Positions 10,295 to 21,345 of a DNA stretch of 64,000 bases are shown one piece after another. The notes below the pieces were generated by a model. The model searched no databases. It worked only from the letters and a program-made list of their open reading frames with translations, and was not told the origin of the DNA. Position 1 is the first letter of the stretch. Each line of letters starts with the position of its first letter. The translations under genes and the position numbers were made by a program. The DNA comes from Glossina fuscipes (Eukaryota > Arthropoda > Insecta > Diptera > Glossinidae). Location of the stretch: assembly GCF_014805625.2 (NCBI RefSeq), contig NW_023998415.1:20648393-20712392 (forward strand), read 5' to 3'.

Positions 10295-10700
10295 ACGATA
10301 TACATTAAGTTTATGCGGACGTACGTCGTTCGATTCAGCAAATGACTCTAAAACTCCTCTGTCCGTCTATCTCTCTGTCTGTCTGTCCGTCTGTTACCTA
10401 CCGATGTAATTTTTGTATTCAAACTACAAAATGGCAATTTTTGAAATTGCTTCAGATCGGTTCACTTTTCCGACTACTCCCTATATTGCGCTTTGTTTTG
10501 AAAAGCCATTATATGGAAAAAAATTGTAATTTTTAAAATTTTTCGACAAAATTCGCTGAGTTAGAGTAATTCAACATTTTAAATTGGTATAAAAAGTTTG
10601 GTTCGATTGGGGCAATTTTCTGAACCTTCCTTCATGTAATCGGTCCTACGCGAACTGAATGTTTATATGGCAAAAATGAATAATTTTCAATGTATAAATT
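10295..10700 (+). mobile_element. HINE-B-like element
   Basis: TTAAGTTTATGCGGACGTAC (core), then a (GTCY)n block CTGTCTGTCTGTCCGTCTG at about 10375-10393. The body runs through CAGATCGGTTCACTTTTCCG, a TTTTGAAAAGCCATTATATG motif, GTAATTTTTAAAATTTTTCG and TCGCTGAGT. The same order is seen on the minus strand at 35640-35900 and partly at 47740-47930. Overlapping short plus-strand frames are artefacts of the repeat. Confidence 0.7.
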
Positions 10701-11330
10701 TGCAATTTTGCTAAATTATTAACAATAGAGAATTTAGATCACACAGATCTATTTTTTAGACCCTGACATATATAGGGATCATCGTGAAAAGCAAGCCCTT
10801 ATATGGAGAGAAAGTCTAGGTAGCTTTTACAACGAGAACTGAAAAATAATAAAATTTTAAGTAAGTAAATTAGGTTTGCTAAATTGCGATATATTCGGAA
10901 TCCTTTGTCTGAAAATAATACGTAATTTTTACGGCATTATTACCAAAACGAGTGAATAACTATATTAAGTGAAGTGTTGTACGGAGTGTAATCGCCGGTT
11001 TTATCGGACTAAAACATATTTACTTATTTTTTATTTAATAAAAAATTTAAAAAAACAACTTTTCACATAAATTTTTTTTTTTTTTTTTTTTTTTTTGATA
11101 AATGTCTCTGAACTGAATATATTTGCTAATTTAATTAATTAACAAATGCTTGTTATTATTACTTAGCAATAAAGACATTGACCTTCGCAGAAAGAGAGAC
11201 GAATATCTACGTTCTAACCGCCGATGACGATACTCCAATTTGCTTGGAATTAAATCGTTTGGATAGAACTTTCTAATGTCATTTAAAGACTAGACTTGAT
11301 TAACAACAGGGATGTCGCTACAAGAGTGAA
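10701..11330. other. A+T-rich DNA, possibly more decayed repeat
   Basis: The phrase TTTTTAGACCCTGACATATATAGGG at about 10753 reads like another worn repeat piece. A T25 run ends at 11096. No gene seen. Confidence 0.4.
11072..11096. repeat. poly-T tract (T25)
   Basis: Uninterrupted T run with TTTATT-rich flank. Possible A-tail scar of a minus-strand retroposon, but no body was identified. Confidence 0.9.
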
Positions 11331-11369
11331 GTTTCAAAATGAGCCAAAGTGTTCACAGGCCACGTCTAG

Positions 11370-11640
11370 GGTACAACGCAAATTAATGGTAAGTCACGGC
11401 TCACCTACACCATCCTACAATTATTCCTATAATGATTTTCCAAATAAAACGTTATATGGGAAGTGCTCCAAAAAGTGGTCCGATTGGGACCATTTTCTGT
11501 AGCGTTCACCCAGGATAAAAGCACGTCGGCGAACTAAATTTCATCTAAATGTCGCTGAAATTACGACCTGCACTTTCAGTAAAATAAAACGGGACAGACA
11601 GGCAGACAATCTAATAGATAAGCTTAATTTGCATCAGAAA
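11370..11640 (+). mobile_element. decayed HINE-family piece with (GGAC)n end
   Basis: CCAAATAAAACGTTATATGG and AAAGTGGTCCGATTGGGACC, then AACTAAATTTCATCTAAATG, then GACCTGCACTTTCAGT and ACGGGACAGACAGGCAGAC. The transition from 'AAATTTCAT' to GGACAGACAGGCAGAC resembles fly HINE-type repeats. The 68-codon frame at 11296-11502 lies inside the repeat and is not a gene. Confidence 0.45.
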
Positions 11641-12600
11641 GTGAGTCTGAATCTATATTCTTCTGTAACAGAATTATCACAATGGTAACTAATTATAGTA
11701 GCGAGGGATGCTAGTCGTGTGTGTGTGTGCTGGCTTGTGCCGGGCTATTTTACCTGCAATTTAATTTGGAAATTCTAAATCTAATATGATGGCTTGGCAT
11801 TTGTAGAGGTTTTAAATGAAACGAACTCACATTTCGCGTAACGTCAACATTGATCATTTGATTGTTTAACAACATATGCTGCCGGATTGCTAAATGCCCG
11901 ATCTCATTATGATTTTATATATAATTACACCATACTTACATATAAAAATAAAACTAACACATAAGAAAAAAATCCATTTTGGATTTGCAATATACAGTTA
12001 AGCGTAAAATTTGACGTTTAAATGCCTTCTATAAATCGTCAGTAAGCCTTTTAGAGATTTGCAGCATTTCTCTCTTCTCTTCTATATGAAATCCAAAGTA
12101 GACATAAATAGCAACGCATTGAGTTCAACTCGATATACGCACAGTATTAGTCATTAGTAGGATTACTTGTTAAAACTTTAATCAGATAGATTGCATCCTA
12201 CATAATGAAAAATGTTCTCCGTCAAGCATTGTCAGCAAAACGCAGTACCAATGCAGGAGGAATTATTTGTAAAATAATGATTTACAAGACGCCTGAATGC
12301 AATTTAATCATTGACTTAATAACTACCATGCCATATAGCGCGCAAAACGACATGACATGAGATCACAATTCAAGCATGAACTTAATGAAACGATTTTGGA
12401 TGCAGAGGAGCAGCATAAAAATTCTGGAAAATTAAAATTGACATTAAAGCTATTTTAAATATAACAGATTTCGAGTTACTTGTCTGCCTTGAATTTATTA
12501 CGTGGCTCCCGTTTTACAAAAAGGAAAGAAGAAAAAATAAACAAAAATAAATAAATAAATAAAATTTAAAAGAGAAAACGTTACAAGACAGAAATTAGTT
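11641..12600. other. A+T-rich DNA, no gene seen
   Basis: No frame of interest, no repeat matches noticed. A short GTGTGTGTGTG occurs at about 11719. The segment between 11700 and 12480 looks unique and may be ordinary intergenic or intronic DNA. Confidence 0.45.
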
Positions 12601-12605
12601 GGAAG

Positions 12606-12663
12606 TATGCATGCATGCATGCATCTATATATGTATGTATGTATATATGTATGTATGTATTTG
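12606..12663. repeat. (ATGC)n then (ATGT)n microsatellite
   Basis: GCATGCATGCATGCATC followed by TATGTATGTATGTATATATG and more TATG units. A compound tetranucleotide repeat; the ATGC part is self-complementary. Confidence 0.9.
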
Positions 12664-12739
12664 TGTACGTATACGTAGTCAACGTCTACCGTTGTAGTGC
12701 TGCTGGTATTTGACATACAAAGTGTATTAGCACTTGTCA

Positions 12740-12763
12740 TTATATATATATATATATATATAT
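12740..12763. repeat. (TA)12 microsatellite
   Basis: Perfect TA run about 80 bp after the tetranucleotide repeat. Confidence 0.95.
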
Positions 12764-12967
12764 TCCTTGTTTCTTTCTTCATTTATCTTTCTCCCTTTCT
12801 CGTATGCATTGATTCTTTCATTTGTACACGCACGCTAACCCATCCATATGCAAGCGTTTAACAAATTTATACAAAATGTTTCATTAGTTTAACTGCAATG
12901 CGTAATGATATCTGTGCAGTGCTTTGTTCCCTTTTTATATACGAATGTATTTTGTATTGGTAATGTG

Positions 12968-13020
12968 CTATTGCTATTGCTGTTGTTCTCGTTGTTGTTG
13001 CTGTTGTTATTGTTGTCGTC
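12968..13020. repeat. (GTT/GCT)n trinucleotide stretch
   Basis: TTGCTATTGCTGTTGTTC, then GTTGTTGTTGCTGTTGTTAT. Imperfect; the Leu-rich frame over it is low-complexity. Confidence 0.8.
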
Positions 13021-13257
13021 TACAATTTCGATATGTTTTTTGTTTTCTGGTTTCATGTTCGTTTTTTACATAGTTGGGGTAAAATTTGTGGTTTTCACAC
13101 GTGCTTCCTATTAAGTGCATAATAGCAATAGCAATTGCAAACACAAAAGCAACAACGACAGCATCAAAAATGCTGTGGCAACAATTTAAGTCATAAATGA
13201 AATTTATTAATGTTGTGCCAAATGAGGTGCAAGTGTTCGTATCTCTATGCCTTGATT

Positions 13258-13258
<1 letters not shown>

Positions 13259-13302
<44 letters not shown>

Positions 13303-13304
13303 TT
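13259..13304. repeat. (CT)17 plus T12 polypyrimidine tract
   Basis: Near-perfect CT dinucleotide run followed directly by T12 and then CTATCTATCC-type sequence to about 13370. CT/GA runs of this kind can bind GAGA factor in flies, but nothing else here suggests a promoter. Confidence 0.9.
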
Positions 13305-13890
13305 CATTCTATCTATCCATTTATCTTTTTCTCTTTCTTGCATTCCCTCCTTTTCTTTCTATCCACTCGCATATCTGTCTATACAAATATATATTTGTTT
13401 GTCTGCCTAGCCCTCGGTTTGTCTGAACATGTTTACACAAATGCAGTGTGTTGTGCAGATTAGTCTTCATATTTATAGTCGAAATGCACACAATTAACCC
13501 ATTGTTAACTAAATATACGAATTCCTATCAGTTGTAACATATATTACAAGTGAAGATTGTAAATTAAGTTAAGAGTAAAATTTTGCGATGGCATTCAACT
13601 TCTGTACCTAAAAGAGGAGTTCATTAGCGTTAAAAGGTAGCAGAACAAAGTCTACGTTTTACTTGATCCAAATTATATACGTTAAATGTCAACAACCGTT
13701 CAATGGGCACCATTTAAGGCTTTAGCGTTTTAGGTAAGCGAACGAGCTCAAAATAGAATGCATCACAAAACAAATGATTTTAATCGACTGAATATCTTGA
13801 GATTTGCTCAATGAGTCTTTGCTTTGTTTCTGAAAGCTTCGTTGTCCCGCATTCATATTCTCCTATTGAGAGGCAGATCAGTCAGAGAAC
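13305..13890. other. no gene seen
   Basis: T/C-rich at first, then mixed A+T-rich DNA. No repeat match apart from the LINE scrap that follows. Confidence 0.4.
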
Positions 13891-13894
13891 TCTT

Positions 13895-14000
13895 TTGAAG
13901 GATTCAAGGGTTTTCTTTTTATATAGCGCATCTGGGCCAGATGATGTCCCAATATTTGTAGGGACGAGATTCTCGAGTAGATAGTGAAGAAGAAACCCAA
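13895..14000 (+). pseudogene. LINE (non-LTR retrotransposon) reverse-transcriptase scrap
   Basis: At 13931-13957 the plus strand encodes SGPDDVPIF, a close match to the conserved 'K-x-S/P-G-P-D-x-I/V-P' segment just before the reverse-transcriptase domain of LINE ORF2 proteins. Flanking frames are broken by stops, so only a worn fragment survives. The sequence beyond about 14000 is less A+T-rich (to 14400) and may be more of the same element, but I cannot trace a family motif there. Confidence 0.5.
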
Positions 14001-14480
14001 TTGGAACATTTACTGTGTATTTGACGCGAAAGTGAAAAGAGACGGAAAGATCACCATATAGGTTGTTATCATATAGATTGTTCTAAACGCTGACGTTGCG
14101 GTTAAAAGACGCCGAGTTGCTAAGGTGTATTGTGCGCTATGCGGACTGCCCCGAAACAAGTGATTGGGAACTGTGAAAGAGCCAAATAATCCGCTTAAAG
14201 GTCTCCGACCGAAGGACAATTTCTGCAGAATATGCGGTCTGGGTACATCTATACAAATTCACGTTACGTCGATACTTAAGGACATTGGAGAGTTTTGAAC
14301 ACACTCTTGTCGCCCGCGAACACCTCAGCCCTTCGGCTGCACAAAATCAAGAGTCTCCAGGCCATATCTGGTCTGAAGTCTGCTTTCTCTTGGTTTTGTG
14401 AGTTATTCGATTCAATTAATCGTGGTTTTTTTTTATTTCTTTTTGCTTTCCCTAGAAAGTAAAAATGAATAAAATTCCAC
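14001..14480. other. mixed-composition stretch, possibly decayed transposon
   Basis: GC content is higher than in the surroundings (for example CGCTGACGTTGCGG and CGCCGAGTTGC at about 14090-14120). Short frames exist on both strands, none recognised. It follows the LINE scrap, so transposon origin is the simplest guess. Confidence 0.3.
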
Positions 14481-14784
14481 ATGAAAAATGGATTAAAAAA
14501 TTATTATTATTTTTTTTTTTTGTATATTTTACTGTGCAAGTCATAAAGGGTTAATTCTTCACCGATTTAATCCCTCAGTGCTGTCAAAGTCATTTATCAA
14601 AAAGTGAAAGGTATGCTGAGCAAACGAACATAAAATATAACGACAACGCGTCATAGCGACTCCAAGATTCTTAACTAAATAGTCTCTTAATTATGTCTGT
14701 AAAACGCTAATAAAAGACAAATAATTTTTGTTGTATAACTTCAAGTAAATAGAATCTTAAACAAAAGCATAAAAAATAAATATA

Positions 14785-15010
14785 AAACAAGTAAGAAAAT
14801 TGCATTCGGTCGTGAACGAATGTCTAACACCCATCATCGTTATCCCAGAATATACAAGAAAAAGTAAAAGAACTAAACTTTCATCCTCTAAAACAGGGAG
14901 TGGTTGAAGCGGATTTTTGCTTATTCTCAAAATTGAAATTTTTTCGTGTAGACGTGTGATCATTGTAGGCGTGTCCTTTGAAAAGTTTGGGTCACTTCCA
15001 CCTGAACTAC
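14785..15010 (+). mobile_element. HINE-A 5' portion
   Basis: ACAAGTAAGAAAATTGCATT followed by TTCGGTCGTGAACGAA, a short inverted repeat. Then ACACCCATCATCGTTATCCC, a poly-A-like patch, a worn GGGAGTGGTTGAAGC (against GGGGGCGCGGCTGA at 20572), and GTAGGCGTGTCCTTTGAAAA. The same series opens the copies at 20455, 24421 and 26161. It lacks the (GGAC)n part and runs into simple sequence after about 15000, so it is truncated. Confidence 0.65.
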
Positions 15011-15099
15011 AACCACAACTACTACCACAACTAAAGCTGGCGATTGAGAGAAGAAATGAATGGAACAGATGACAGAAGAGAATACTTGACGATCCGACA

Positions 15100-15355
15100 C
15101 GGAGGGTGAAAATGAAAGAAAAGAAAGGCAAAGGAGAGAAGAGGAAAAAAAAAAGATAAGAAAAGAAGGGAAGTAATGGGAAACGAAAAGAAGTTTAGTG
15201 AAGAAAGGATGCAAAGGAAAGTGAGTAAGCTGAGGAAAGGAATGGAAAGGAAAGGAAAGGAAAGGAAAGGAAAGGAAAGNNNNNNNNNNAAGGAAAGGAA
15301 AGGAAAGGAAAGGAAAGGAAAGGAAAGGAAAGGAATATACTCTATCTAAGGGAAG
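15100..15355. repeat. polypurine tract with (GGAAA)n satellite-like core
   Basis: Purine-rich GAAAG/GGAAA DNA from about 15100, becoming near-perfect (GGAAA)n at 15233-15335 and interrupted by the assembly gap. The true array length is therefore unknown. Ser/Phe-rich minus-strand frames on it are artefacts. Confidence 0.92.
15280..15289. other. assembly gap (10 N)
   Basis: Ten N bases inside (GGAAA)n. Such a small fixed-size block usually marks a join of unknown length. Confidence 0.99.
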
Positions 15356-15784
15356 ACAATTGAATAATAATGGAAAAAAGATTGTAGAGAAAAAGTTTAC
15401 AGTGAAGACGCAAAGACCTGCAAACCAAATTAAGAAAGAGGAAAGAGAAAAAGTTATTAGAATGAGAAGAAGTCATCGATTGCGTCAGAAAAGTAGATAA
15501 CATGGAAAGAGCGTTGAGTAACAGCTGAACGATAAGACATGAAAAGAAATAGGAGAAGCAAAGAAGGGAAGACATAAATGAAACTGAATTGGAGAAAGGA
15601 ATGCAGTAACCAAACAAAACGTAAACGAGTAACAGAAATTGTTTAAGCGGTTTTATAAACTTTGTTCAGTTTTGAATCGTGATATATTGAAATCGCCCCT
15701 GAATGCGTTTGATCCTAATATACGTGATATTTGAATTTGTTTTAAAAGTTAGGCGAAAGCAGCACATCTTTGACAGAACTAAAT

Positions 15785-15905
15785 AATTAAGTCGGGTGGC
15801 AGAGTAGATTTAACTCTGTGCTCGCCAGTTAAAATCTCGATGCTCCTTGTAAGTAGGCTCGATCGTAGCTTTAGTAAGTGCTCAGTCAGCAGTTATATAA
15901 AACTT
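15785..15905 (+). mobile_element. tRNA-derived SINE-like sequence, copy 2
   Basis: GGGTGGCAGAGTAGATTTAA fits a pol III A box (TGGCNNAGTRG). AGTTAAAATCTCGATGC stands at the B-box position but is degenerate. The downstream 'GGCTCGATCGTAGCTTTAGT' parallels 4938-4957, which ties this copy to copy 1. No tRNA cloverleaf closes, so it is not a functional tRNA gene. Confidence 0.4.
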
Positions 15906-16289
15906 ACCAATTGGGGGAACATCCAGCACCTGTTCCTCCTTTTCGCCAATTCTTTCCGACCGTCATTTTGTATTACGCATATAGGGGACATCTCCTGAAT
16001 GATTGCTCATAAAAAGAAGAAAAAAAAACAAAATAAAGAAAAACAATCTGCCTTTGCTTACTAACGAAAAAACATTTGCGCAAAGAAGACATGCCAGCAG
16101 AGAATAGGAAACGAAGCAAATATTCAACGAATACAATCTAGAAGAGGAAATTCTGTCAAGTGAAACGTATTTGCAAAATAGAAATGATTTTCAAACGAAA
16201 TCAATCGGGGAACAAAAAATGTCGGAAAGAATGAAAAAATGTCGTTGCACAGAATTAAAAAAAAAATTCAGAAGGTACAATGGTACATT

Positions 16290-16588
16290 AAATTCGTGCG
16301 GCCACACAGAGAAGGACTTGAGATAGACCTTTTGTAATAGCAAAAGTGTAAACCGATCGATTTCGTCCATTTTCAACCTATAGATTTATTTTTTTGGCGG
16401 CCAGGAGAATGTTTACAACAGACATTGCGCAGACGGACAAGCGGACATGCCTAAATGGATTTAACATTTAACGCTGATCAAGATAATATGCGCTTCGTGG
16501 ACTTTCTCGTGCTTCCTTCTGGGCGTTGCAAACGTTTTGACAAAATGATTGTACTCGTCATGATTCCGGTATGGGTGTAAAAAAGAAA
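16290..16588 (+). mobile_element. HINE-A 3' half
   Basis: GTTTACAACAGACATTGCGC, then (GGAC)-type AGACGGACAAGCGGACATGC at 16430-16450, AACGCTGATCAAGATAATAT, CTTCTGGGCGTTGCAAACGT at about 16517 and TTTTGACAAAATGATTGTAC. An imperfect hairpin ATGATTCCGGTATGGGTGTA ends it. Order and sequence match the ends at 21345, 25370 and 26568. Upstream part decayed. Confidence 0.78.
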
Positions 16589-16717
16589 ATCTTTCAGATC
16601 TTCTGCAGAATTGATTTTGTAAGAAAAACTAGTGACTGCAGGGTGGGGCTAAAAATTTGCTAAATGCTTGTTTTTTGTTGAAAATTATTTATAAGAGCAT
16701 ATTTCATTGTAAAGATA

Positions 16718-16786
16718 ATGATCATGATAATAATAACAATAAAAGTAATGATAATGATGATGATGATGCTGATGGTAATGACAATC
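16718..16786. repeat. imperfect (GAT)/(AAT)n stretch
   Basis: GATAATGATCATGATAATAA, later GATGATGATGATGCTGATGG. Degenerate trinucleotide repeat. Confidence 0.8.
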
Positions 16787-17200
16787 GTATTAATTATGTT
16801 TTGTGTGTCCCCTATAAGTAAATGAATGAACAATTGTTGTGCTGTTGTCTTTGAAATGTGACGAAGTATTGATATAAGGTCTGGTATAAGGCAGGATTGA
16901 TTGAAGGGAGGGAAGCGGGCCTTTATGTGCTGACACTTATGCTGAATCTGATGTTGTTGCCAGTGTTGAAGATGATATTTACAATGAGTGCTCCTGTTGT
17001 TACATGGTGTTTAAGGCTATTAATCATCTTTTGAAAATAAAGACAAATACCAACCAAGCAACCAACCAACAACAATACGAAACATAACATTTCATATTTC
17101 AAACATTTAACATATTACTTTAGCATATTCGTGTAAAATGAAAATGAAAATGAGAACGGAATGCGATGAATCAATGGAAGACAGCAAGTTGCCTACTTAC

Positions 17201-17250
17201 TTAGATAGATAGTTAGCTAGTTATTTAGTTAGTTAGTTAGTTAGTTAGTT
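17201..17250. repeat. (TTAG)n microsatellite
   Basis: TTAGATAGATAGTTAGCTAG then TTAGTTAGTTAGTTAGTTAG. This is not the arthropod telomere repeat (TTAGG); the unit is four bases. Confidence 0.92.
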
Positions 17251-18545
17251 GGAGTTAGGGGTGAAGAGAGATATTTATTGCCCACAAAAATACCCAAACG
17301 AAAAAAAATAACGAAAATACAATCAACAGATAAGAGATAAAACATACACACATTTATCAATTGTAGTATGAAAACATGATAATTTTAACATCATTGCACA
17401 CTAACGCTAAGATGCTAATGACATAAACGAAACGATCATAATAAACCATAATGTAAGACGTGCCGTTACATTAGAAAAGGACATGAATTGTGTTTCTCAT
17501 AACAATTTCACAAGGAATTGTCAAAATTACGCATGACGCATGCACATGCCTAAAACTATAATAAATAATAATATGATAATTGGTCAGAAAGTATTGGACC
17601 TAGCTTTGCCATTTGAATGAATCAAATTATTTTAAAAAGACTCTTAAGCAGCAACAAGAAAATTGAAAATATTTTACGGCAATGTTCCGTTCCTTTGTTT
17701 CTTCTCATTGTCTTTCATTTCTTGCTTCCGATCTAACTTCATGTGTATGCATATATATATACGTATATACATATTTACAAATAACACAACGTGTACGACG
17801 TCTATGTGGTGTAATTGTCTGCGATATACGGTTGACGTTCCGTTATTTTCATAATAGGTTTGTATGAATGTTTGCGGCCGTGTATGCTTCTGTTTATAAA
17901 TGTAAGCCTGTGTTACTTAGTTACATAAATGCATAATTAATTCATTTGTGGTCTGTTTCTATGGAAAATTCATATTAATACACACATACGAATATACATA
18001 TATATATATATATATATACATTTACGACAACATATTTAACGAGGCATATGAGGTTTCATTTTCCTAACATTGTTAATTAGCCATTGCTTCAGTTGTGTTG
18101 TTATATCACCCAGTTACCACAGGACGTCACCATCATCATTCGATACCATGCTGTCCTAGCGATTTCTCTTCTTTGGTGAGAAGACGACGATATTCAGTTA
18201 CAAATACTTTGTAGAGCAATGCATTTCTTTAACCATTTAGGAGGTAAACATATATTATATACATATACATATATATATATACACATATATATATATATAT
18301 ACATATACGTGTATATGCATGTGTGGCTGTGAACACGCCAGTTTGCATTTACAAATTCCAATTTTCTCATTAATTAAGTAATTTGAATGCCATACAATGA
18401 ATTAGTGCGTTTGCGTTTAAAATGCACAGACAAACCTCAGTTTGTCTTTACAGAGAAATTGTTTGCTTTCTTCTTTGATTTTTAAACTCAATTATCACTG
18501 GAAATGACCTTGATGTTGTTACATTAACTGCTTCTCGGAGATGCT
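17251..18545. other. A+T-rich DNA with TA microsatellites, no gene seen
   Basis: (TA)n at 17996-18018 and a longer compound TA/CATA tract at 18243-18312 (TACATATACATATATATATA and on). The two overlapping short frames at 17663-17867 are hydrophobic T-rich artefacts. 18160-18200 is a modestly GC-richer patch without features. Confidence 0.5.
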
Positions 18546-18728
18546 ATGGTAATAAAGATAATTTTTCATATTTTTCTTAACAATGATTTTAAAGCGATTA
18601 AAAAAGCAGCAAATAGAATTTTACTTTTGTATTTGGATGTCTATTACGAAGCTTCGGAAGACTTCCAGATCATAAGTCAAGATGAACTGGAATACCTCTT
18701 GGAAACTTACAGCTCAAAACGGTCATAA
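18546..18728 (+). pseudogene. possible BTB-BACK (Kelch-like) domain fragment
   Basis: A 60-codon frame whose second half has a convincing protein texture: AANRILLLYLDVYYEASEDF, then QIISQDELEYLLETYSSKR. In BACK domains of Kelch-like proteins a helix of the type 'A..fi..nF..v..s.eF..Ls.e.L..LL.sd' occurs, and this frame fits the spacing of A, Y/F, SEDF, L/I, DELEYLL and S. Upstream codons are A+T-rich and less protein-like, and the frame stops right after the LL helix. No BTB or Kelch part was found nearby, so this would be an isolated exon or a gene fragment. The match is by eye only. Confidence 0.28.
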
Positions 18729-20454
18729 TGAATTCTAATACCCTTCGAAAGTGACAGTATAATGATGGCCCTTAGAATATTAAAGTCTCATAGCTAAGGG
18801 TAAATTTTTTATTGTTTTGAAGGATACAAGTTACAGTTGTAGCTTGCCAGTCTATTTAGAAAGTTACCACAGCACTCCCCATTCATGCATATAGCCAAGC
18901 CGATTCGGGACGCGTTGGAAGCGCTGAACCGGACAGACCATCTGATTTACTCAGCTGTCTCGTCTCTCTCCGATAACAACTTGCTTGCGTCGATGATTCA
19001 CGCATCTGATAAGCAAAGAGGTGAACAAATTTATGTGATGAAAAGGTTAAGGCGCTGTTAATAAAAGAGAATTTCTGAAGCCGCGACATCCACAAATTGC
19101 CAGACTAGTGCGAAAAATGTGTAGTTACCAATGGTGAGTACTTCAAATAAAATATTTTCTTACCATTTTCATACAATGAACCTAAGTTCCCAGAAGTTTC
19201 GGCTTCATATTTACATACCCATGTAATTGAAAAATTCTAGAACAAACATTCTCGCAACAATAATGGCCGATATTATTTGCCGTCGTAACTAGTGTGTAAA
19301 TAATGGCCATGGAAATCGAACTGGCCGCTTTTCGCGGAAAAACAACGATATAGTTAATGGGAAGTTGTAGAAATGAAATAGTAGTGACAGTTAATTGTCT
19401 GAAATAGTGCTGCTTATGAAGTATATAGGAGCATCTTCTACTTCAATAAAGATAGCAGTGTCGTCCGAATTTTATCCGTCAAAATTTCAATACACTATTA
19501 AGATTGAGTATGCGGTAACTAATTGGTTTTCTATATTTTTTTTTTGCAAGGGTCACCCCTCATAACATTATTTTTATGTTTATTGCTTTTTATATTTACG
19601 TTTCCGTTTTTCTACGATCGCATCCACAAACTTTTAATAGCCAATAATTTTGTAAATTATATTCAATTCAACTTTCAATACCTATCTAGAAAAGTACTAG
19701 TAGTAGACAATTGAATTTGATATTAATGCAAATGCAAACAGTTTAAAAGTCAATTTGAATTAATTCATAGTATAAAAGCAAGCAACAATCATCAATAAAC
19801 AGTGAAGGATCGAAACTAAAGCGTAGGATTTGCAACGACAACATTGCTAAGCACGGGCACGTTAAAGACAATTAGATGAATAGCTTTAGCTTTAGATGAT
19901 AGAGGGCAACGATAGAAAGAATGAAGGAAAGATTTCGTTTACGTAGAGCGTACAGGTATTTGTCTGTAATTTAAAGTTTTAATTCAAATTCTTTATTTTA
20001 TTTAATGAGGGTTCCTAATTGCAGAATACATTCAAAATTGCCCCCCCCCTTAAGGCAATTTATTCAATTTTTCAAACTTAAAATTCATATCGTTCTGACA
20101 GCTTTTAATAATTGTTTATTTATTTATTTTTTGTTTTTCTTTCGCTTCTTTTGACGTCTCTCACTTTATCTTTATACAATCGTTTACACGCAAAGCAAGA
20201 CAGATACAACATTGATTTATATTTACGCTTCGCATTTGTATTTAAACGTTATTGAATTATGAATAATTTAACGCAAAATGAAACATTTTCTATCCCTATC
20301 ACACTCAAAACATATTAAGAGGGAATAACGTAAGGTTTAGGTCGAATAATTTTTGTGCTTATTTCTTTCGCAATCATATATGAGAAGACTTACTTACATG
20401 ACAACGTATTAACTAATTATTCATGGGTTATATCTAAGCTTAACTAGACCTAAC
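18729..20454. other. mostly unique A+T-rich DNA, no gene seen
   Basis: 18880-19000 is less A+T-rich (CGGGACGCGTTGGAAGCGCTG and on); a minus-strand frame of 70 codons there has no recognisable motif. A C9 run lies at 20041-20049 and a TTTATTTATTTATT patch at about 20118. No transposon ends seen before 20455. Confidence 0.45.
20041..20049. repeat. poly-C run (C9)
   Basis: Nine consecutive C in A+T-rich DNA; length may be unreliable. Confidence 0.85.
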
Positions 20455-21345
20455 AACTAAGAAAATTATATTCGGTCGTAACCGGACCTTACATGCCCAT
20501 CACTGTTACCCTAAAAGAGACAAAAAAAAAAAAGTAAAAGAAGAAAATTTTCATGTTCTATAATATGGAGGGGGCGCGGCTGATTTTTTCTATATTCCAA
20601 AATGAAAACATTTGTCGCATAGGCATGTGGGCGTTGTAGGCGTGCACATGAAAAAGTTTAAGTCACTTTCAAGTTCTTTTGCAAAACTTGTCAGCAATAT
20701 CTTCATTTTCGCTAACGGGAGGATGCTTACCACAAATACTACACAGTTGCGCAGATAAACAGACGAACAAACGTAAAGGCGGACATGCTTGATCGCATTC
20801 CAAGTTCGAAAATGGCCAAGAATTTATATATAGTCTATGGGGTTTTTGAAGCTTGCTTCTGCGCCTTGTAAAGGTATTGAAAAAAAGGTTAAATCTTGAT
20901 AAACTATAATATTGGGTAGGCGGGGTCAGCATATTTCATTTTTAAACGGTTACTACAGCATCACCCGTACAGTGTACTTTCAAATTTTTGCAGATTTATT
21001 CACTGTTGTTTTTGAGTAACGAGCAAGTATCCTTTAAAAAACTGAATTGTTTTCAATTTACATGATGCCGTAGACTTGTCCTCTGACCAATTTAGTTCAT
21101 TTCCAATAGCAATCTGCGTGCAAGAAATTTCAATGTTTCCATCAGATTTATAGTCGATAGCTTTATTTTTATGGGAAGGAAAATGCTTACAACAAGCATT
21201 ATGCAGGCGGACAGCCGGACATGCTTAAGACGATTTAGAATTTGACGCTGATCGAGAATATACATACTTTGTGGGGTATCTGATGAAAACGTTTTGACAA
21301 AATGAATGTAGTCCCCAGTCTCCCTAGCTGGGTATGAATGAAAAT
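20455..21345 (+). mobile_element. HINE-A composite element, near full length (about 890 bp)
   Basis: Parts in order: a 5' end with TTCGGTCGTAACCGGA; GGGGGCGCGGCTGA; GTGGGCGTTGTAGGCG; TTTTGCAAAACTTGTCAGC; a first GGAC-type block at 20755-20790 with GGCGGACATGCTTGATCGC; TGGGGTTTTTGAAGCTTGCT; a spacer; then a second block GGCGGACAGCCGGACATGCT at about 21207, GACGCTGATCGAGAATATAC, AACGTTTTGACAAAATGAAT, and an imperfect hairpin CCCAGTCTCCCTAGCTGGG. The copy at 24421-25370 has the same parts in the same order. There is no ORF; if mobile, it relied on another element's proteins. Minus-strand frames over it are not genes. Confidence 0.8.

Noticed and set aside
14757..15214. Overlapping minus frames of 124 and 84 codons
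   Set aside because: They cover a HINE-A copy and polypurine DNA; Ser/Phe-rich low complexity.
17201..17250. Telomere-like TTAGG repeat
   Set aside because: The unit is TTAG (four bases) and short; an ordinary microsatellite.
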